Shown here piece by piece: positions 53,959 to 62,954 of a stretch of DNA of 64,000 nucleotides. The stretch covers positions 1 to 64,000 of the forward strand of contig NZ_MUHE01000007.1 in assembly GCF_002217405.1 (NCBI RefSeq). Direction: 5' to 3'. Origin of the DNA: Flavobacterium psychrophilum DSM 3660 = ATCC 49418 (GTDB lineage Bacteria > Bacteroidota > Bacteroidia > Flavobacteriales > Flavobacteriaceae). Numbering within the stretch: position 1 is the first letter of the stretch; each line of letters starts with the position of its first letter. Both the position numbers and the translations under genes were made by a program. Under the pieces are notes generated by a model. That model saw only the letters and a program-made list of their open reading frames with translations. It searched no databases and was not told where the DNA came from.

Positions 53959-56841
53959 TTATTTTTTAATTATTTTTTTAGAAATAAATTTCTCATTATC
54001 TACTGTTACTTTTAGAATATAAACTCCTTTATCTAAATTATTTGTAGTTAACAAAATGCTGTCTGCACTATTGGTTACTGTTTTATTGTACACCTCTTGA
54101 CCTAATAAATTATAAATCGAAAGGGTTACATTTTTGCCTGACATTTCTGACGTACTTATAGTAACTTCATTTGCAAAAGGGTTTGGATAAACACCTAATA
54201 ATTCTGCATTATCAAAAGTAGCATTTGCTAAACTCGATGGGGTTGTAATAGCACCATTAGGTTTTGTGTTGTATCCAAATTTTGTAACAGTATAACCATC
54301 ACCATTAGCATCAATAGTTATTTGCATCCAACCATAACATGGTCTTCCTCTTCTAAAATATTCAAAACCAACAAAACCTGTTGTACCACCTGCCCAAGCA
54401 GTATAAGTAGCACTACGCAAATCTAACTGATTTGGATAAGCACCTGGCGCAATAAATGTTTTAGTACCATCAATAACACTATTAAAAGGTAATTTTGTAA
54501 TGTTTATTGTACCTGTTGTACCTATTAATCGTTTACCGTAAGTTTCTATTTTTAAATTATTAGCAGCAAATCTCCAAACACCATATTCTGTATTGTCACC
54601 TTTTGCAAGATCAATATATTTCCAAGTTTGAGTTGCGTTAGCCGTTGCTCCAGTAAGTGCTTCTGAAAATATACCATAAGGATCTTCAAAATCTAGTTTT
54701 ATTGTAAACACCGAAGTATCTAAACCTGCAACACCACCTGTTACAATTGCGTCTTTAAGTGTTAAAACCAAATTTGCAGTATTACTAAGTGCATTTGCAG
54801 TAGCTCTACCGGCAAAAGTAAGTTTCAATTCATTATTACTAATTGCGGTAAGTGTAGCTGTAAGACCAGCAGGAACACCTGTAAGTGTATATTTGGTTGC
54901 AGCAACAACTCCTGAACTTTGGGTATAAGTACCATTGTTAGTAACTAATTTTAAAGAAACTCCTGCAGGATCTATAGCACCGTCATTAGTGTCTGCTTCA
55001 TAAATAGTAGTAGCAGATAATGAAGTAGCTATTTTCGTAGTCATCCCTGCAACTATATTAGCCCCTGGTTGTGTGTTGTAAGCATACTCTAATACTGTAT
55101 ATCCGTCGCCATTTGCATCTACTCGTACTTTAAACCAACCGTAGCACACTTCACCATCAATTAAATGTTCAAACCCCACATATCCTGTTTTACCATCCCA
55201 AGCGGTATAAGTAGCAGTACGTAAATCTAGTTGTCCTGGGTAGGCAGTTGGTGCTGTAAAATTACTGGTAGCATTTATTATAGTTCCAGATACTAATAAA
55301 CTAATGTTTTTAGTTCCTGTTTGGCAAGCTAATTTGTTACCATAAGTTTCAATTTTTAATTGATTGGCTGCAAATCTCCAAGCGCCATAATCTTGACCAA
55401 AATCTGTAGCAAAAAACTTCCAAGAATTAGCAGCTCCTTGTACAGTAACATCTGCCATATCTACAAAAAATATACCGTAAGGATCAATAAATTTTGTAGC
55501 AAAAGTTAGACCATTACATCTTACACCTGTAAGACCTCCTGAAAAGGCTGCTGCCAAAAATTTAACCGATATATCGCCAGAATTACTAGCGGTATGGCTT
55601 GTAGCAGTACCTGTAAAGGTAAGTGTAAGTTGTTTGTTAGTATTTACTGCAAGTACTGGCGTAAGCCCTGTTGGTAAATTAGTAACAGTATAGTGTGTTC
55701 CTTGTGTCAAAGTACCTGTAGCTAAAGCAAATGTTTTGGTACCATCTAATATAATTACGGCATTGCCAGCTAAAGCACCATTATTAAGCGCATCTTCTTT
55801 AAATCTAACTGTTGTAGAAGCTAATGCAGAACCTGTACTAGTACTAACTCCAGTAGCAGTTAAATTAGCAGTTTGCCATAGTGTTGTTCTTGCAGGGTGA
55901 CCTAATGCTGTTATCATACGGGCTACTTGCCCTTGAGTATACATTTTATAACAACCTCTTGCACCATTATACCCCATATAGTTCTCTATATTTACCTTAT
56001 CTCCTGTACAATTTGTACCTGGCGTACAGCTAAGACCGTGTGTACCATCTTCAATTGGGGTATCCGCAACCTGATCGGTCCCAGTACAACCACCATCAAA
56101 AGTATGTATTAAGTTTAAAAAATGCCCAAACTCATGACTAAAAGTAGAAGCAAATTCTTTGTCTGTATTGCCAAAAATATAAGCACCATTAAAAACAATA
56201 CGTGCAGTCTTTGCGGTAGTCATACCGTTATCTGGATACCATGCTACACCAGAATTGGTTACACTACCATCATTATATAAATCGTTTTGTATGTAAACGT
56301 TTATGTATTTGGTATTATCCCAAGCATCGGCAGCAATTTGGTCATCATAACCCCCACCATTACCGTAACCATTTTTTGCTGGATGAAAAATAACTCCAGT
56401 GGTACAGTTACCGTTTGGATCTATTTTTGCCAATTTAAATTCAATACTTAAAGTAGCACGTCTAGCTTGAAAAAAAGGCTCTACGGTACCATAATCATCA
56501 TTTAAACCATTAAAATCTTTATTAATTTCAAGTAATGTGGTCGCTAACTTGTCATAAGTTACTGTTTTACCACTTTGTACATCTCCGTACACATGAAATA
56601 CTACTGGCAAAGTATAAGTTGCGGCATTAGTAGTATTTACGCCTCTCATTTCATTAATTAATCTAGATTCTTGAAGACGAGAATAATTATTAAAATCATT
56701 CCATTCTTTTAACGACTTCGGGTTATTCCTAAAAATAACATCATTTTCTTGTTTCGATCGGCAGTTAAGATCTTGTGCACTTGCGCTTGTAAAGGCAAGA
56801 AAAGATAAAAACACCAATACGCTGAGTCTTTTGTACATCAT
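53959..56841 (-). CDS. Secreted M43 (pappalysin/cytophagalysin-like) zinc metalloprotease with duplicated domain and T9SS signal
   Basis: The protein has 960 residues. The signal peptide is 1-22 (ends SASAQ). The catalytic domain is about 75-325: HEFGHFLNLIH at 236-246 supplies three zinc ligands, and NIENYMGY (Met289) gives the Met-turn; paired cysteines (GCTGTDQVAD, SCTPGTNC) are present. Then come two tandem copies of a module of about 265 residues (about 343-610 and 611-875). Each runs from a beta domain (LPTGLTPVLAVN / VPAGLTATLTAI) through DPYGIF, AWRFAANQLKIETYG and YPGQLDLRTATYTAW to DANGDGYTV. Residues 880-960 form a type A sorting domain (GVYPNPFANEVTI, YNLLGQEV, KGVYILKV). It probably digests external protein; the repeats may bind substrate. 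Confidence 0.93.
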   Translation of the reverse strand: MMYKRLSVLVFLSFLAFTSASAQDLNCRSKQENDVIFRNNPKSLKEWNDFNNYSRLQESRLINEMRGVNTTNAATYTLPVVFHVYGDVQSGKTVTYDKLATTLLEINKDFNGLNDDYGTVEPFFQARRATLSIEFKLAKIDPNGNCTTGVIFHPAKNGYGNGGGYDDQIAADAWDNTKYINVYIQNDLYNDGSVTNSGVAWYPDNGMTTAKTARIVFNGAYIFGNTDKEFASTFSHEFGHFLNLIHTFDGGCTGTDQVADTPIEDGTHGLSCTPGTNCTGDKVNIENYMGYNGARGCYKMYTQGQVARMITALGHPARTTLWQTANLTATGVSTSTGSALASTTVRFKEDALNNGALAGNAVIILDGTKTFALATGTLTQGTHYTVTNLPTGLTPVLAVNTNKQLTLTFTGTATSHTASNSGDISVKFLAAAFSGGLTGVRCNGLTFATKFIDPYGIFFVDMADVTVQGAANSWKFFATDFGQDYGAWRFAANQLKIETYGNKLACQTGTKNISLLVSGTIINATSNFTAPTAYPGQLDLRTATYTAWDGKTGYVGFEHLIDGEVCYGWFKVRVDANGDGYTVLEYAYNTQPGANIVAGMTTKIATSLSATTIYEADTNDGAIDPAGVSLKLVTNNGTYTQSSGVVAATKYTLTGVPAGLTATLTAISNNELKLTFAGRATANALSNTANLVLTLKDAIVTGGVAGLDTSVFTIKLDFEDPYGIFSEALTGATANATQTWKYIDLAKGDNTEYGVWRFAANNLKIETYGKRLIGTTGTINITKLPFNSVIDGTKTFIAPGAYPNQLDLRSATYTAWAGGTTGFVGFEYFRRGRPCYGWMQITIDANGDGYTVTKFGYNTKPNGAITTPSSLANATFDNAELLGVYPNPFANEVTISTSEMSGKNVTLSIYNLLGQEVYNKTVTNSADSILLTTNNLDKGVYILKVTVDNEKFISKKIIKK

Positions 56842-56871
56842 AAAGGGGTGTTAACTAATTAGTAATTGTTT

Positions 56872-56906
56872 GTTTTTTTTTGTTTTTGTTTTTGTTTTTG
56901 TTTTTG
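56872..56906. repeat. Hexamer tandem repeat GTTTTT (CAAAAA on the gene strand)
   Basis: Four perfect GTTTTT units (56882-56905), preceded by a GT9 unit, lie 31 to 65 bases upstream of the M43 protease start. They sit where promoter or leader sequences would be. Confidence 0.85.
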
Positions 56907-57331
56907 CTTTCTGTCTGAAACAAAATTTTGTTTAAAATATCAACTTAAGTAATTTGAAAGTTTTAATGCTCTAAAATGAAAATATTACATGATTTTTAAA
57001 ATATTTCAAAATGTGACAATTACTTAAAAGCTTATTAAAAATTTATTTTTTTTGATTTTTAAGAAAACATAAATAATATATTTTGCAAAAATAACTAATT
57101 ATTATTATACATTCAAAATATTATAGCAGAATAATTTAATGTAAAAGTAAAATTTTAACATATAAACATACACATTACCAGTTAACTATATAAAATACCT
57201 AAACTTACGCTTGTACTATCGGAATAAATTAAAGTTAAGTTGATTAATCCAATTGTACTTGTTGTCTTAAAATTCTTATTTATTTGTATTTCAATACATA
57301 AAACCAAAAACATGTCCTACCATTGTCTTCG

Positions 57332-57366
57332 TTTTTTGAGTTTTTGAGTTTTTGAGTTTTTGAGTT
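57332..57366. repeat. Octamer tandem repeat GAGTTTTT
   Basis: Three full units plus partial units on each side. No gene starts nearby. It lies 19 bases before repeat copy C3. Confidence 0.8.
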
Positions 57367-57384
57367 GCTGACATAAAAAAACAC

Positions 57385-57547
57385 TGGCTTAATACTATTA
57401 ATTACAGTATTTTGTATTAAAGATTTTCACTATAATTTTATTTCTATCGAAGTTCCGTACACTTGGTTTGCAAACAAAAGCACGCCTCTTTTGCTAAAAC
57501 CCTAATAATGAGATTTAAAAAAGACTGTTTAGCATAGAATTAAGCCA
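57385..57547 (+). mobile_element. Repeat family C, copy C3 (compact, intact ends)
   Basis: The copy is 163 bases bounded by perfect 9-base inverted repeats TGGCTTAAT and ATTAAGCCA. The interior reads AATTACAGTATTTTG, then GAAGTTCCG, ACTTGGTTTGCAAAC, AAAGCAC, TCTTTTGCT and AATAATGAGATTTAAAAAA, shared in order with C1 and C2. It has no coding capacity. Confidence 0.75.
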
Positions 57548-57555
57548 AAAAAAAC

Positions 57556-57798
57556 TTAATAGCTCAAGGCTATGAAAAAGACATTTCGGAGTGAGAATGT
57601 TTTAGAGTTATAATGGGGTTCCAAGGCGACAAAAGCTACCGAGAATTTATAAGCCATGAGAAGTAAAAAAATGGTCATAAATACAAACGTTATGACAATA
57701 TAAAGTATGTTTGTTTTGAAAAAAAATGCGCTAAATCTAGACACAAATAGTAAACTACTAAAAATTATTTTATTGAAGTTAAATAAGAAACCTTCCAA
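57556..57798 (-). CDS. Doubtful small membrane protein frame (80 codons)
   Basis: The frame starts with TTG and has two hydrophobic stretches (FNKIIFSSLLFV; ILYIVITFVFMTIFLLL). No promoter box, terminator or family was recognised. It ends eight bases from repeat copy C3, so it could be the truncated end of an older membrane gene or simply chance in A+T-rich DNA. Confidence 0.2.
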   Translation of the reverse strand: MEGFLFNFNKIIFSSLLFVSRFSAFFFKTNILYIVITFVFMTIFLLLMAYKFSVAFVALEPHYNSKTFSLRNVFFIALSY

Positions 57799-57971
57799 AG
57801 ATATTTAGATGACTATTTTCATAGACACAATAGGGGTATTTACAAGAATTTATTTTTGATAATATATTCAATCGATTAATATCATATCTACATTAGGGTT
57901 AAAAAAAATGATCTTCTTAAGCCAATACCCAATGTTTTTTTAACACTAAAATTAATAAACATTATCCTAAT

Positions 57972-58664
57972 TTACTTTTCAATCCTGTTTAAAATATCAT
58001 TCATCATATCTATTTGCACTTTCTGAATCTCGATAAGTGCTTGTTCTTGGTGCATAATTAGATGGTCTATTTTCTCATGAAGCATTCTAATTTCGAGCTC
58101 AGATTTTAGGTTAATCATGTAATCATTTTTTGCACGTTCTCTATCTTTTTCTTCCTGACGATTATTACTCATCATAATTACTGGTGCTTGTAGCGCAGCA
58201 AGACACGACAATATTAGATTTAGTAATATAAACGGATACGGATCGAATCCTTTATTTATAAAGACAAAAAAGTTTAAAAGAATCCAAATAATAAGAAAAA
58301 TAACAAACGAAATTATAAACGTCCAGCTTCCTCCAAACTTGGCTACATTATCGGCAAGCTGTTGTCCGAAAGTATATTTCTTAGTGTCAAAATCTATTTT
58401 ATTAGTTAATATTGTTTCACTTTGAACGGCATCAAAAACTTTTTTCTCTAATAAATTGAGTTCGTCAACTCCTTTCAATAAAAATACAGAAATATATTTT
58501 TCTCTAAACAAATTGAGTTCACTAATTGCTATTTCGTCATTCTCGGAAAAATTTGGGCATTCTTTTTGTATAAAATCGAAAATAGATTTTCTTATCATAC
58601 CCCCTTTTATCTTATCGATAATTGGAAATTCTTTTTCTGAAATTGCGCTTACAAATGTTTTCAT
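57972..58664 (-). CDS. DUF1003 membrane protein
   Basis: The protein has 230 residues from the ATG at 58664. A start at 58691 would add nine residues and looks less natural. The C-terminal half is the DUF1003 module: FGGSWTFIISFVIFLIIWIL (helix 1), DPYPFILLNLILSCLAALQA (helix 2), then PVIMMSNNRQEEKDRERAKN and a cytosolic coiled-coil tail. The N-terminal half (about 1-95) is soluble and contains ISEKEFPIIDKIKGGMIR. Function is unknown; some relatives are annotated as Mg2+/Co2+-transport-associated or cyclic-nucleotide-linked. corA lies just upstream on the same strand. Confidence 0.9.
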   Translation of the reverse strand: MKTFVSAISEKEFPIIDKIKGGMIRKSIFDFIQKECPNFSENDEIAISELNLFREKYISVFLLKGVDELNLLEKKVFDAVQSETILTNKIDFDTKKYTFGQQLADNVAKFGGSWTFIISFVIFLIIWILLNFFVFINKGFDPYPFILLNLILSCLAALQAPVIMMSNNRQEEKDRERAKNDYMINLKSELEIRMLHEKIDHLIMHQEQALIEIQKVQIDMMNDILNRIEK

Positions 58665-58831
58665 ATAAATAATATTATTTAATGCGTACAAAAATTGATT
58701 TCGTGATTTTTAATCCTAAAAACACAAAGGAAATGGTTATAACATTTCAGTAAAATAAATATTTTGTACTTTATAGTTCGGGTTGAAATAAAAAAATATT
58801 CCTTTTGTGTTGTTTTTCAAGTACTAAAAAA

Positions 58832-59902
58832 TTAATACCATTTTTTCTTTTTAAAATAAAAAACCATTCCTAAAAGCAATACAAACATACTACCTAGAAT
58901 TACAAAATAGCCATATTTCCAATGTAATTCTGGCATATTTTCAAAATTCATACCATATACACCAACTATAAACGTAAGTGGCATAAAGAAAACCGAAACA
59001 ACAGTAAGGGTTTTCATGATTTCGTTCATCTTATGACTTTGCGCCGAAAAATAAAAATTAGAAGCACTATCTAACGTAGTAATATCATACTCTATTTGTT
59101 CTAAAAGTTCTAAACATTTTTGATGCAAACGCTCAAAAAAACTATAATTTTCTTTTTCGATAGCATTAAAAACATTATCATCTTTCATACTTTTTATAGA
59201 ATATAAGGAATCTCGCAAAGGAATAATAGAGCGTTTAAGAAAATTAAAATTATCCCGATGCTTTTCTATTTGCTCTAAAATAACAGGTTTACTACTTGTT
59301 TTAGTCAAATTAATTAATGTTTCTACCCTATCTTCTTCATTTTCGATAGTAATATAGAAATTTTCCATAATAGCATCTAGCAATAAATACAACAAATAAT
59401 CTGCCTTTTTATCTCTCACAATACCAGAGTGTGTTCGTATTCGTTCTCTAATATGAGTAAAAAAATCACTCTTTTTCTCTTGAAAAGAAGATAAAATTCC
59501 GTTTTTAAGTAAAAAACTTATCTGCTCGACATTTATATTATCAGAATTTTCTATTGGCAATAATGACTTAACATTAAAAAATAAAACGTCATGATACTCC
59601 TCAAGTTTTGTTCGTTTTGTGGTATTTAAAATATCGCCCAACATAAAATTATCTACTTTCAGGAAATCTCCAACTTCTTTTATTACCAATATTTCATTTA
59701 ATCCATGAATATTTAACCAATTTACTTTACTAAAATCTATTATCGAAAGTAAATTTTGGCATTTATGGTCTGCACATTCTGTTAATTTTTCGCTATCATA
59801 TACAAACAATTGCATTTCTGTGACAACATTTTTATGGCTACCAGTATATTCTAAAAATGCAGGAACAACTTTTTTTCCTTTTTTATATTTTATTTTTCGC
59901 AC
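58832..59902 (-). CDS. corA: Magnesium/cobalt transporter CorA
   Basis: The protein has 356 residues. A cytoplasmic N-terminal domain (about 1-290) has a long helical stalk. Two C-terminal membrane helices follow, with the signature YGMNFENMPELHWKYGY between them (GMN motif). It forms a pentameric channel for Mg2+ influx. The start is GTG at 59900-59902, in MRKIKYKKGKKVVPAF. DUF1003 follows on the same strand, 168 bases downstream, a pairing that may be functional. It is divergent from hutI. Confidence 0.95.
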   Translation of the reverse strand: MRKIKYKKGKKVVPAFLEYTGSHKNVVTEMQLFVYDSEKLTECADHKCQNLLSIIDFSKVNWLNIHGLNEILVIKEVGDFLKVDNFMLGDILNTTKRTKLEEYHDVLFFNVKSLLPIENSDNINVEQISFLLKNGILSSFQEKKSDFFTHIRERIRTHSGIVRDKKADYLLYLLLDAIMENFYITIENEEDRVETLINLTKTSSKPVILEQIEKHRDNFNFLKRSIIPLRDSLYSIKSMKDDNVFNAIEKENYSFFERLHQKCLELLEQIEYDITTLDSASNFYFSAQSHKMNEIMKTLTVVSVFFMPLTFIVGVYGMNFENMPELHWKYGYFVILGSMFVLLLGMVFYFKKKKWY

Positions 59903-60021
59903 CTAATAATAATTTGAGCTAAAGATAGCTGTTTTTAAAAATCAAAGATTATTTTTACAAAAAATATTTATGATAAATATTTATGATAACTAAATCATAA
60001 ACCCAAATGAGGTTTTTCTCA

Positions 60022-60029
60022 TAAATTTG
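60022..60029 (+). promoter_or_regulatory. -7 promoter box of hutI, TAAATTTG
   Basis: This is a perfect TAnnTTTG box 21 bases before the ATG at 60051. It excludes the TTG at 60027 as a start. Confidence 0.5.
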
Positions 60030-60050
60030 CCAATAAAAAATTACCTATAT

Positions 60051-61286
60051 ATGAAAACGTTAATCATCAATATAAAAGAATTACTTCAAGTTCGAGACAA
60101 TCATATAGATAAAGTTTCTGGCACAGAAATGGGTGTTTTACCTAAAATTGACGATGCTTTTTTGTTAATAGAAGATAATTTGATTGCTAATTTTGGTTCG
60201 ATGTCAAATTGTCCGACCATCAAAACAGACCAAACTATCGATGCAAAAGGTAAAATAGTTTTACCAACTTGGTGCGACAGTCATACGCATATTGTATATG
60301 CCGGAAATCGTATTCAGGAATTTGTAGATCGAATAAAAGGTTTAAGTTATGAAGAAATTGCAAATCGTGGTGGCGGAATTTTAAATTCTGCAAAGAATTT
60401 AAACCAAACCAGCGAAGAAGATATTTACAACCAATCGAAAGTTCGCTTAGAAGAAATCATGCAACAAGGAACTGGGGCTGTCGAAATAAAATCTGGATAC
60501 GGACTCACGGTTGATGGTGAAATAAAAATGCTTCGGGTAATTAAAAAATTAGCTGCAAATTATCCTATAAAAATAAAAGCAACTTTTCTTGGTGCGCATG
60601 CCTTTCCTAGTGAATATAAAGAAAATCATGCCGATTATATAAATTTAATTGTTAACGAAATGTTGCCCAAAATTGCTGCAGAAAAATTAGCCGACTATAT
60701 TGATGTTTTTTTAGAAACTGGTTATTTTTCGGTACAAGAAACAGAAAAAATCATAGAAGCAGGAAAAAAATATGGATTGATTCCTAAAATTCATGTAAAT
60801 CAGTTTACAGCCATAGGCGGAATTAAATCTTGCGTAAAACACGAAGCCCTTTCTGTAGATCATCTCGAAATTGTAACCAACGAAGATATTGAAAACCTAA
60901 AAGGGAGTAAAACCATGCCCGTTGCGTTACCTAGCTGTTCCTATTTTATTAGCATTCCCTACACACCAGCACGAAAAATGATTGCCGCCGGATTACCACT
61001 AGCCCTTGCTACAGATTATAATCCTGGGACTACCCCCTCTGGAAACATGAATTTTGTTGTGGCAACCGCCTGTATAAAAATGAAAATGACACCAGAAGAA
61101 GCCATAAACGCTGCAACAATAAATGGTGCATATGCTATGGGTATTTCCCAAACCCATGGAAGTATTACAAAAGGAAAAAGTGCCAATATTATAATTACAA
61201 AACCACTAACAACCTATTACGAAATGGCTTATTCATTTACCAGCAATCTAATTGAAAATGTTTTTATTGAAGGGAAAATTATTTAA
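60051..61286 (+). CDS. hutI: Imidazolonepropionase
   Basis: The protein has 411 residues from the ATG at 60051. It is an amidohydrolase-fold enzyme of histidine degradation that opens 4-imidazolone-5-propanoate to formiminoglutamate. Metal-binding His78 and His80 lie in TWCDSHTHIVYAG. Other family signatures are GAVEIKSGYGLT, FLGAHAFPSEY, IHVNQFTAIGG, EALSVDHLE and ALATDYNPGTTPSGNM. The other hut genes (hutH, hutU, hutG) are not in the window, so the pathway must be completed elsewhere. Confidence 0.96.
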   Translation: MKTLIINIKELLQVRDNHIDKVSGTEMGVLPKIDDAFLLIEDNLIANFGSMSNCPTIKTDQTIDAKGKIVLPTWCDSHTHIVYAGNRIQEFVDRIKGLSYEEIANRGGGILNSAKNLNQTSEEDIYNQSKVRLEEIMQQGTGAVEIKSGYGLTVDGEIKMLRVIKKLAANYPIKIKATFLGAHAFPSEYKENHADYINLIVNEMLPKIAAEKLADYIDVFLETGYFSVQETEKIIEAGKKYGLIPKIHVNQFTAIGGIKSCVKHEALSVDHLEIVTNEDIENLKGSKTMPVALPSCSYFISIPYTPARKMIAAGLPLALATDYNPGTTPSGNMNFVVATACIKMKMTPEEAINAATINGAYAMGISQTHGSITKGKSANIIITKPLTTYYEMAYSFTSNLIENVFIEGKII

Positions 61287-61433
61287 AACTAACTCCATAT
61301 ATTCTAACTTAAATATTTGGTTATACCTAACTTATATTTGCATTAAAAGATTTCGATGACCAGGTAAAACACATCATGATTTTGTATTAATTAATTTCAA
61401 TCTGTAGTAAAACCAATTAGATTCTCAATTTAG

Positions 61434-61441
61434 TATCTTTG
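61434..61441 (+). promoter_or_regulatory. -7 promoter box of the small ferredoxin gene, TATCTTTG
   Basis: This is a perfect TAnnTTTG box 18 bases before the ATG at 61460. Confidence 0.55.
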
Positions 61442-61459
61442 TATCAAATACAACTAATT

Positions 61460-61711
61460 ATGAGTACTGTCGAATTTCCCAAAAAAGCTTTATTTATATG
61501 CAATGGAAGCAAATGTGGTAAACACAAAGAGATAAAAAAACAGTTTAAATCCTCGATAAAAGAAGGAGGTTTACATAAAACGATCGAAATTTTTAAAATA
61601 GAATGTTCGGGTCGTTGCAAGTATGCACCCATTGTTTATGCACAGCCTCAAAACAATTGGTATGAAAATGTAGATTTAGAAAAGGCAAAAAAAATAATCG
61701 AAAAAATGTAA
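61460..61711 (+). CDS. Small thioredoxin-fold (2Fe-2S) ferredoxin-like protein
   Basis: The protein has 83 residues from the ATG at 61460; an in-frame TTG at 61439 overlaps the promoter box. Four cysteines, Cys14 and Cys19 in LFICNGSKCG and Cys49 and Cys53 in IECSGRCKYAPI, match the cluster ligands of the thioredoxin-like [2Fe-2S] family. It may transfer electrons or act in cobalamin or iron metabolism. The neighbour across the terminator is ferritin, which weakly supports an iron-related role. Confidence 0.85.
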   Translation: MSTVEFPKKALFICNGSKCGKHKEIKKQFKSSIKEGGLHKTIEIFKIECSGRCKYAPIVYAQPQNNWYENVDLEKAKKIIEKM

Positions 61712-61720
61712 TCCCCAAAA

Positions 61721-61756
61721 AAAAAGCCCTTACGAAATTACGCAAGGGCTATTTTT
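61721..61756. terminator. Bidirectional intrinsic terminator
   Basis: AGCCCTTACG pairs with CGCAAGGGCT (one mismatch), with A and T runs outside. It lies between the convergent ferredoxin and ferritin genes. Confidence 0.88.
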
Positions 61757-61772
61757 ATTCAAATTAAAAAAA

Positions 61773-62300
61773 TTATTCCTGAGATCCTATTTTTGCAATT
61801 TGCTTGTCTAATTCAAATCTTCCAGAGGCAGCATTTTCGTCGATCAAATCAAATAGTTCTAGGGCACGACGTGCATTTCGTTCCTCTTCTCTTTGTTCTT
61901 TTACATACCACATCATAAACTCTTCTGTGGCATAATCATTTTCTAATCTACATTTTGCGACAACTTTGTTTACAGCGTTTGTAACTGCAATTTCGTTTTG
62001 CAATGCTACTTCAAAAACTTGTTTTAATGAACTAAATTCTTGTTGCACTTCGCCAACAGTAGGAGTTATAGCTACCCCGCCCATTTCGGTAATGTATCTA
62101 AAAATTTTTAAGAAATGCTCACGTTCCTCTACAGATTGTTTGTACAGGTACTCGGCAGTATTTTGAAATCCGTTTCTATCTAACCAAGACGCCATTGCTA
62201 AATATTTAGACGACGCATCGGATTCGATTTTGGATTGGGTATTTAATAATATTTCTATTTCTTCTTTAAGTGAAGTCTGTTTTCTTAATAAATCTTTCAT
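61773..62300 (-). CDS. Ferritin
   Basis: The 175-residue four-helix-bundle iron-storage protein carries recognisable ferroxidase ligands: Glu26 (KIESDASSKYLAM), Glu59 and His62 (EEREHFLKIF), and the later NEIAVTNAVNKVV and WYVKEQREEE helices. The length fits bacterial non-heme ferritin (FtnA type) rather than bacterioferritin, and no heme Met is evident. Iron storage limits Fenton chemistry, consistent with OxyR and SodC elsewhere in the window. Confidence 0.95.
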   Translation of the reverse strand: MKDLLRKQTSLKEEIEILLNTQSKIESDASSKYLAMASWLDRNGFQNTAEYLYKQSVEEREHFLKIFRYITEMGGVAITPTVGEVQQEFSSLKQVFEVALQNEIAVTNAVNKVVAKCRLENDYATEEFMMWYVKEQREEERNARRALELFDLIDENAASGRFELDKQIAKIGSQE

Positions 62301-62320
62301 AATTTTTAATTTTAATAATA

Positions 62321-62328
62321 CAAAGATA
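62321..62328 (-). promoter_or_regulatory. -7 promoter box of ferritin, TATCTTTG
   Basis: This is a perfect TAnnTTTG box on the minus strand, 20 bases before the ATG. No Fur or OxyR site could be recognised. Confidence 0.5.
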
Positions 62329-62430
62329 ATATGAATTATTATATTTAATTAAGTGACAACAAAAAAGATCCCAAATTCATAAAAATTTGTATTTAATCTA
62401 AATAAAAGAGGCCAATAGAATTGCTATATC

Positions 62431-62778
62431 TTATACCAAAACATCATTTAAAACTGCATGAAGCATAGAGTGAAGTACTAATGTAAATTTTGTACCATTA
62501 AGCAATTCTCGGAGTTGAACAATCTCGCAAATGGTAAGGTTTTTAGAAAAATTTCTTTTGGTTGCTTCTATAAGTGTTGAATCGCAACTGTCGGAAAGAT
62601 TATAAAGCATATCTAGAACAGCTACTTGGTTTACTTTGCGTTGAAAAATTAAAAAATCTTGCACTTTGTATGAGGAAATGGTTTCCCCGAAACAAATAAT
62701 TATGCTATCAGTCAAATCACACTGATAACTTTTTCCTTTTTTGTTTTCAAATAAAAAAATACTGTTTTCTGGTATCAT
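62431..62778 (-). CDS. Conserved hypothetical protein (115 aa)
   Basis: The 115-residue soluble protein has two halves. Residues 1-50 look like a beta sandwich (NSIFLFENKKGKSYQCDLTD, SIIICFGETISSYKVQDFLI). Residues 55-115 are helical with several Cys and Leu. I do not recognise a named family. It lies downstream of the PepSY membrane gene on the same strand, 176 bases apart, and may be expressed with it. Confidence 0.65.
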   Translation of the reverse strand: MIPENSIFLFENKKGKSYQCDLTDSIIICFGETISSYKVQDFLIFQRKVNQVAVLDMLYNLSDSCDSTLIEATKRNFSKNLTICEIVQLRELLNGTKFTLVLHSMLHAVLNDVLV

Positions 62779-62954
62779 CTTTAAAGCACTATTATATTTC
62801 TTTACAAAAGTAATAGTTTTTTTCTAAAACTTTAAAATAATTAATATCTATTCTAAATTAAAATATAAAAAAATTATTGTTTTTATTATTTAGAAGGCTT
62901 AGGCTTACTTATTTTTTGTGCCATATCATATATTTTTTTTCTTAATATCACTTA

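Larger units (their letters stand above)
56842..57971. other. Long A+T-rich region between the protease and DUF1003 genes
   Basis: This gap of 1,130 bases holds two short tandem repeats, family C copy C3 and one doubtful small frame, all listed separately. The rest (56910-57330 and 57800-57970) shows no gene, hairpin terminator or known repeat. Confidence 0.5.

Noticed and set aside
56872..57366. Regularly repeated short units that might suggest a CRISPR array
   Set aside because: The units are 6-8 bases in direct tandem without spacers, and no cas gene is present.
62880..62940. Twelve-codon minus-strand frame beginning with ATG (MAQKISKPKPSK)
   Set aside because: Too short and without promoter or conservation evidence to support a gene.
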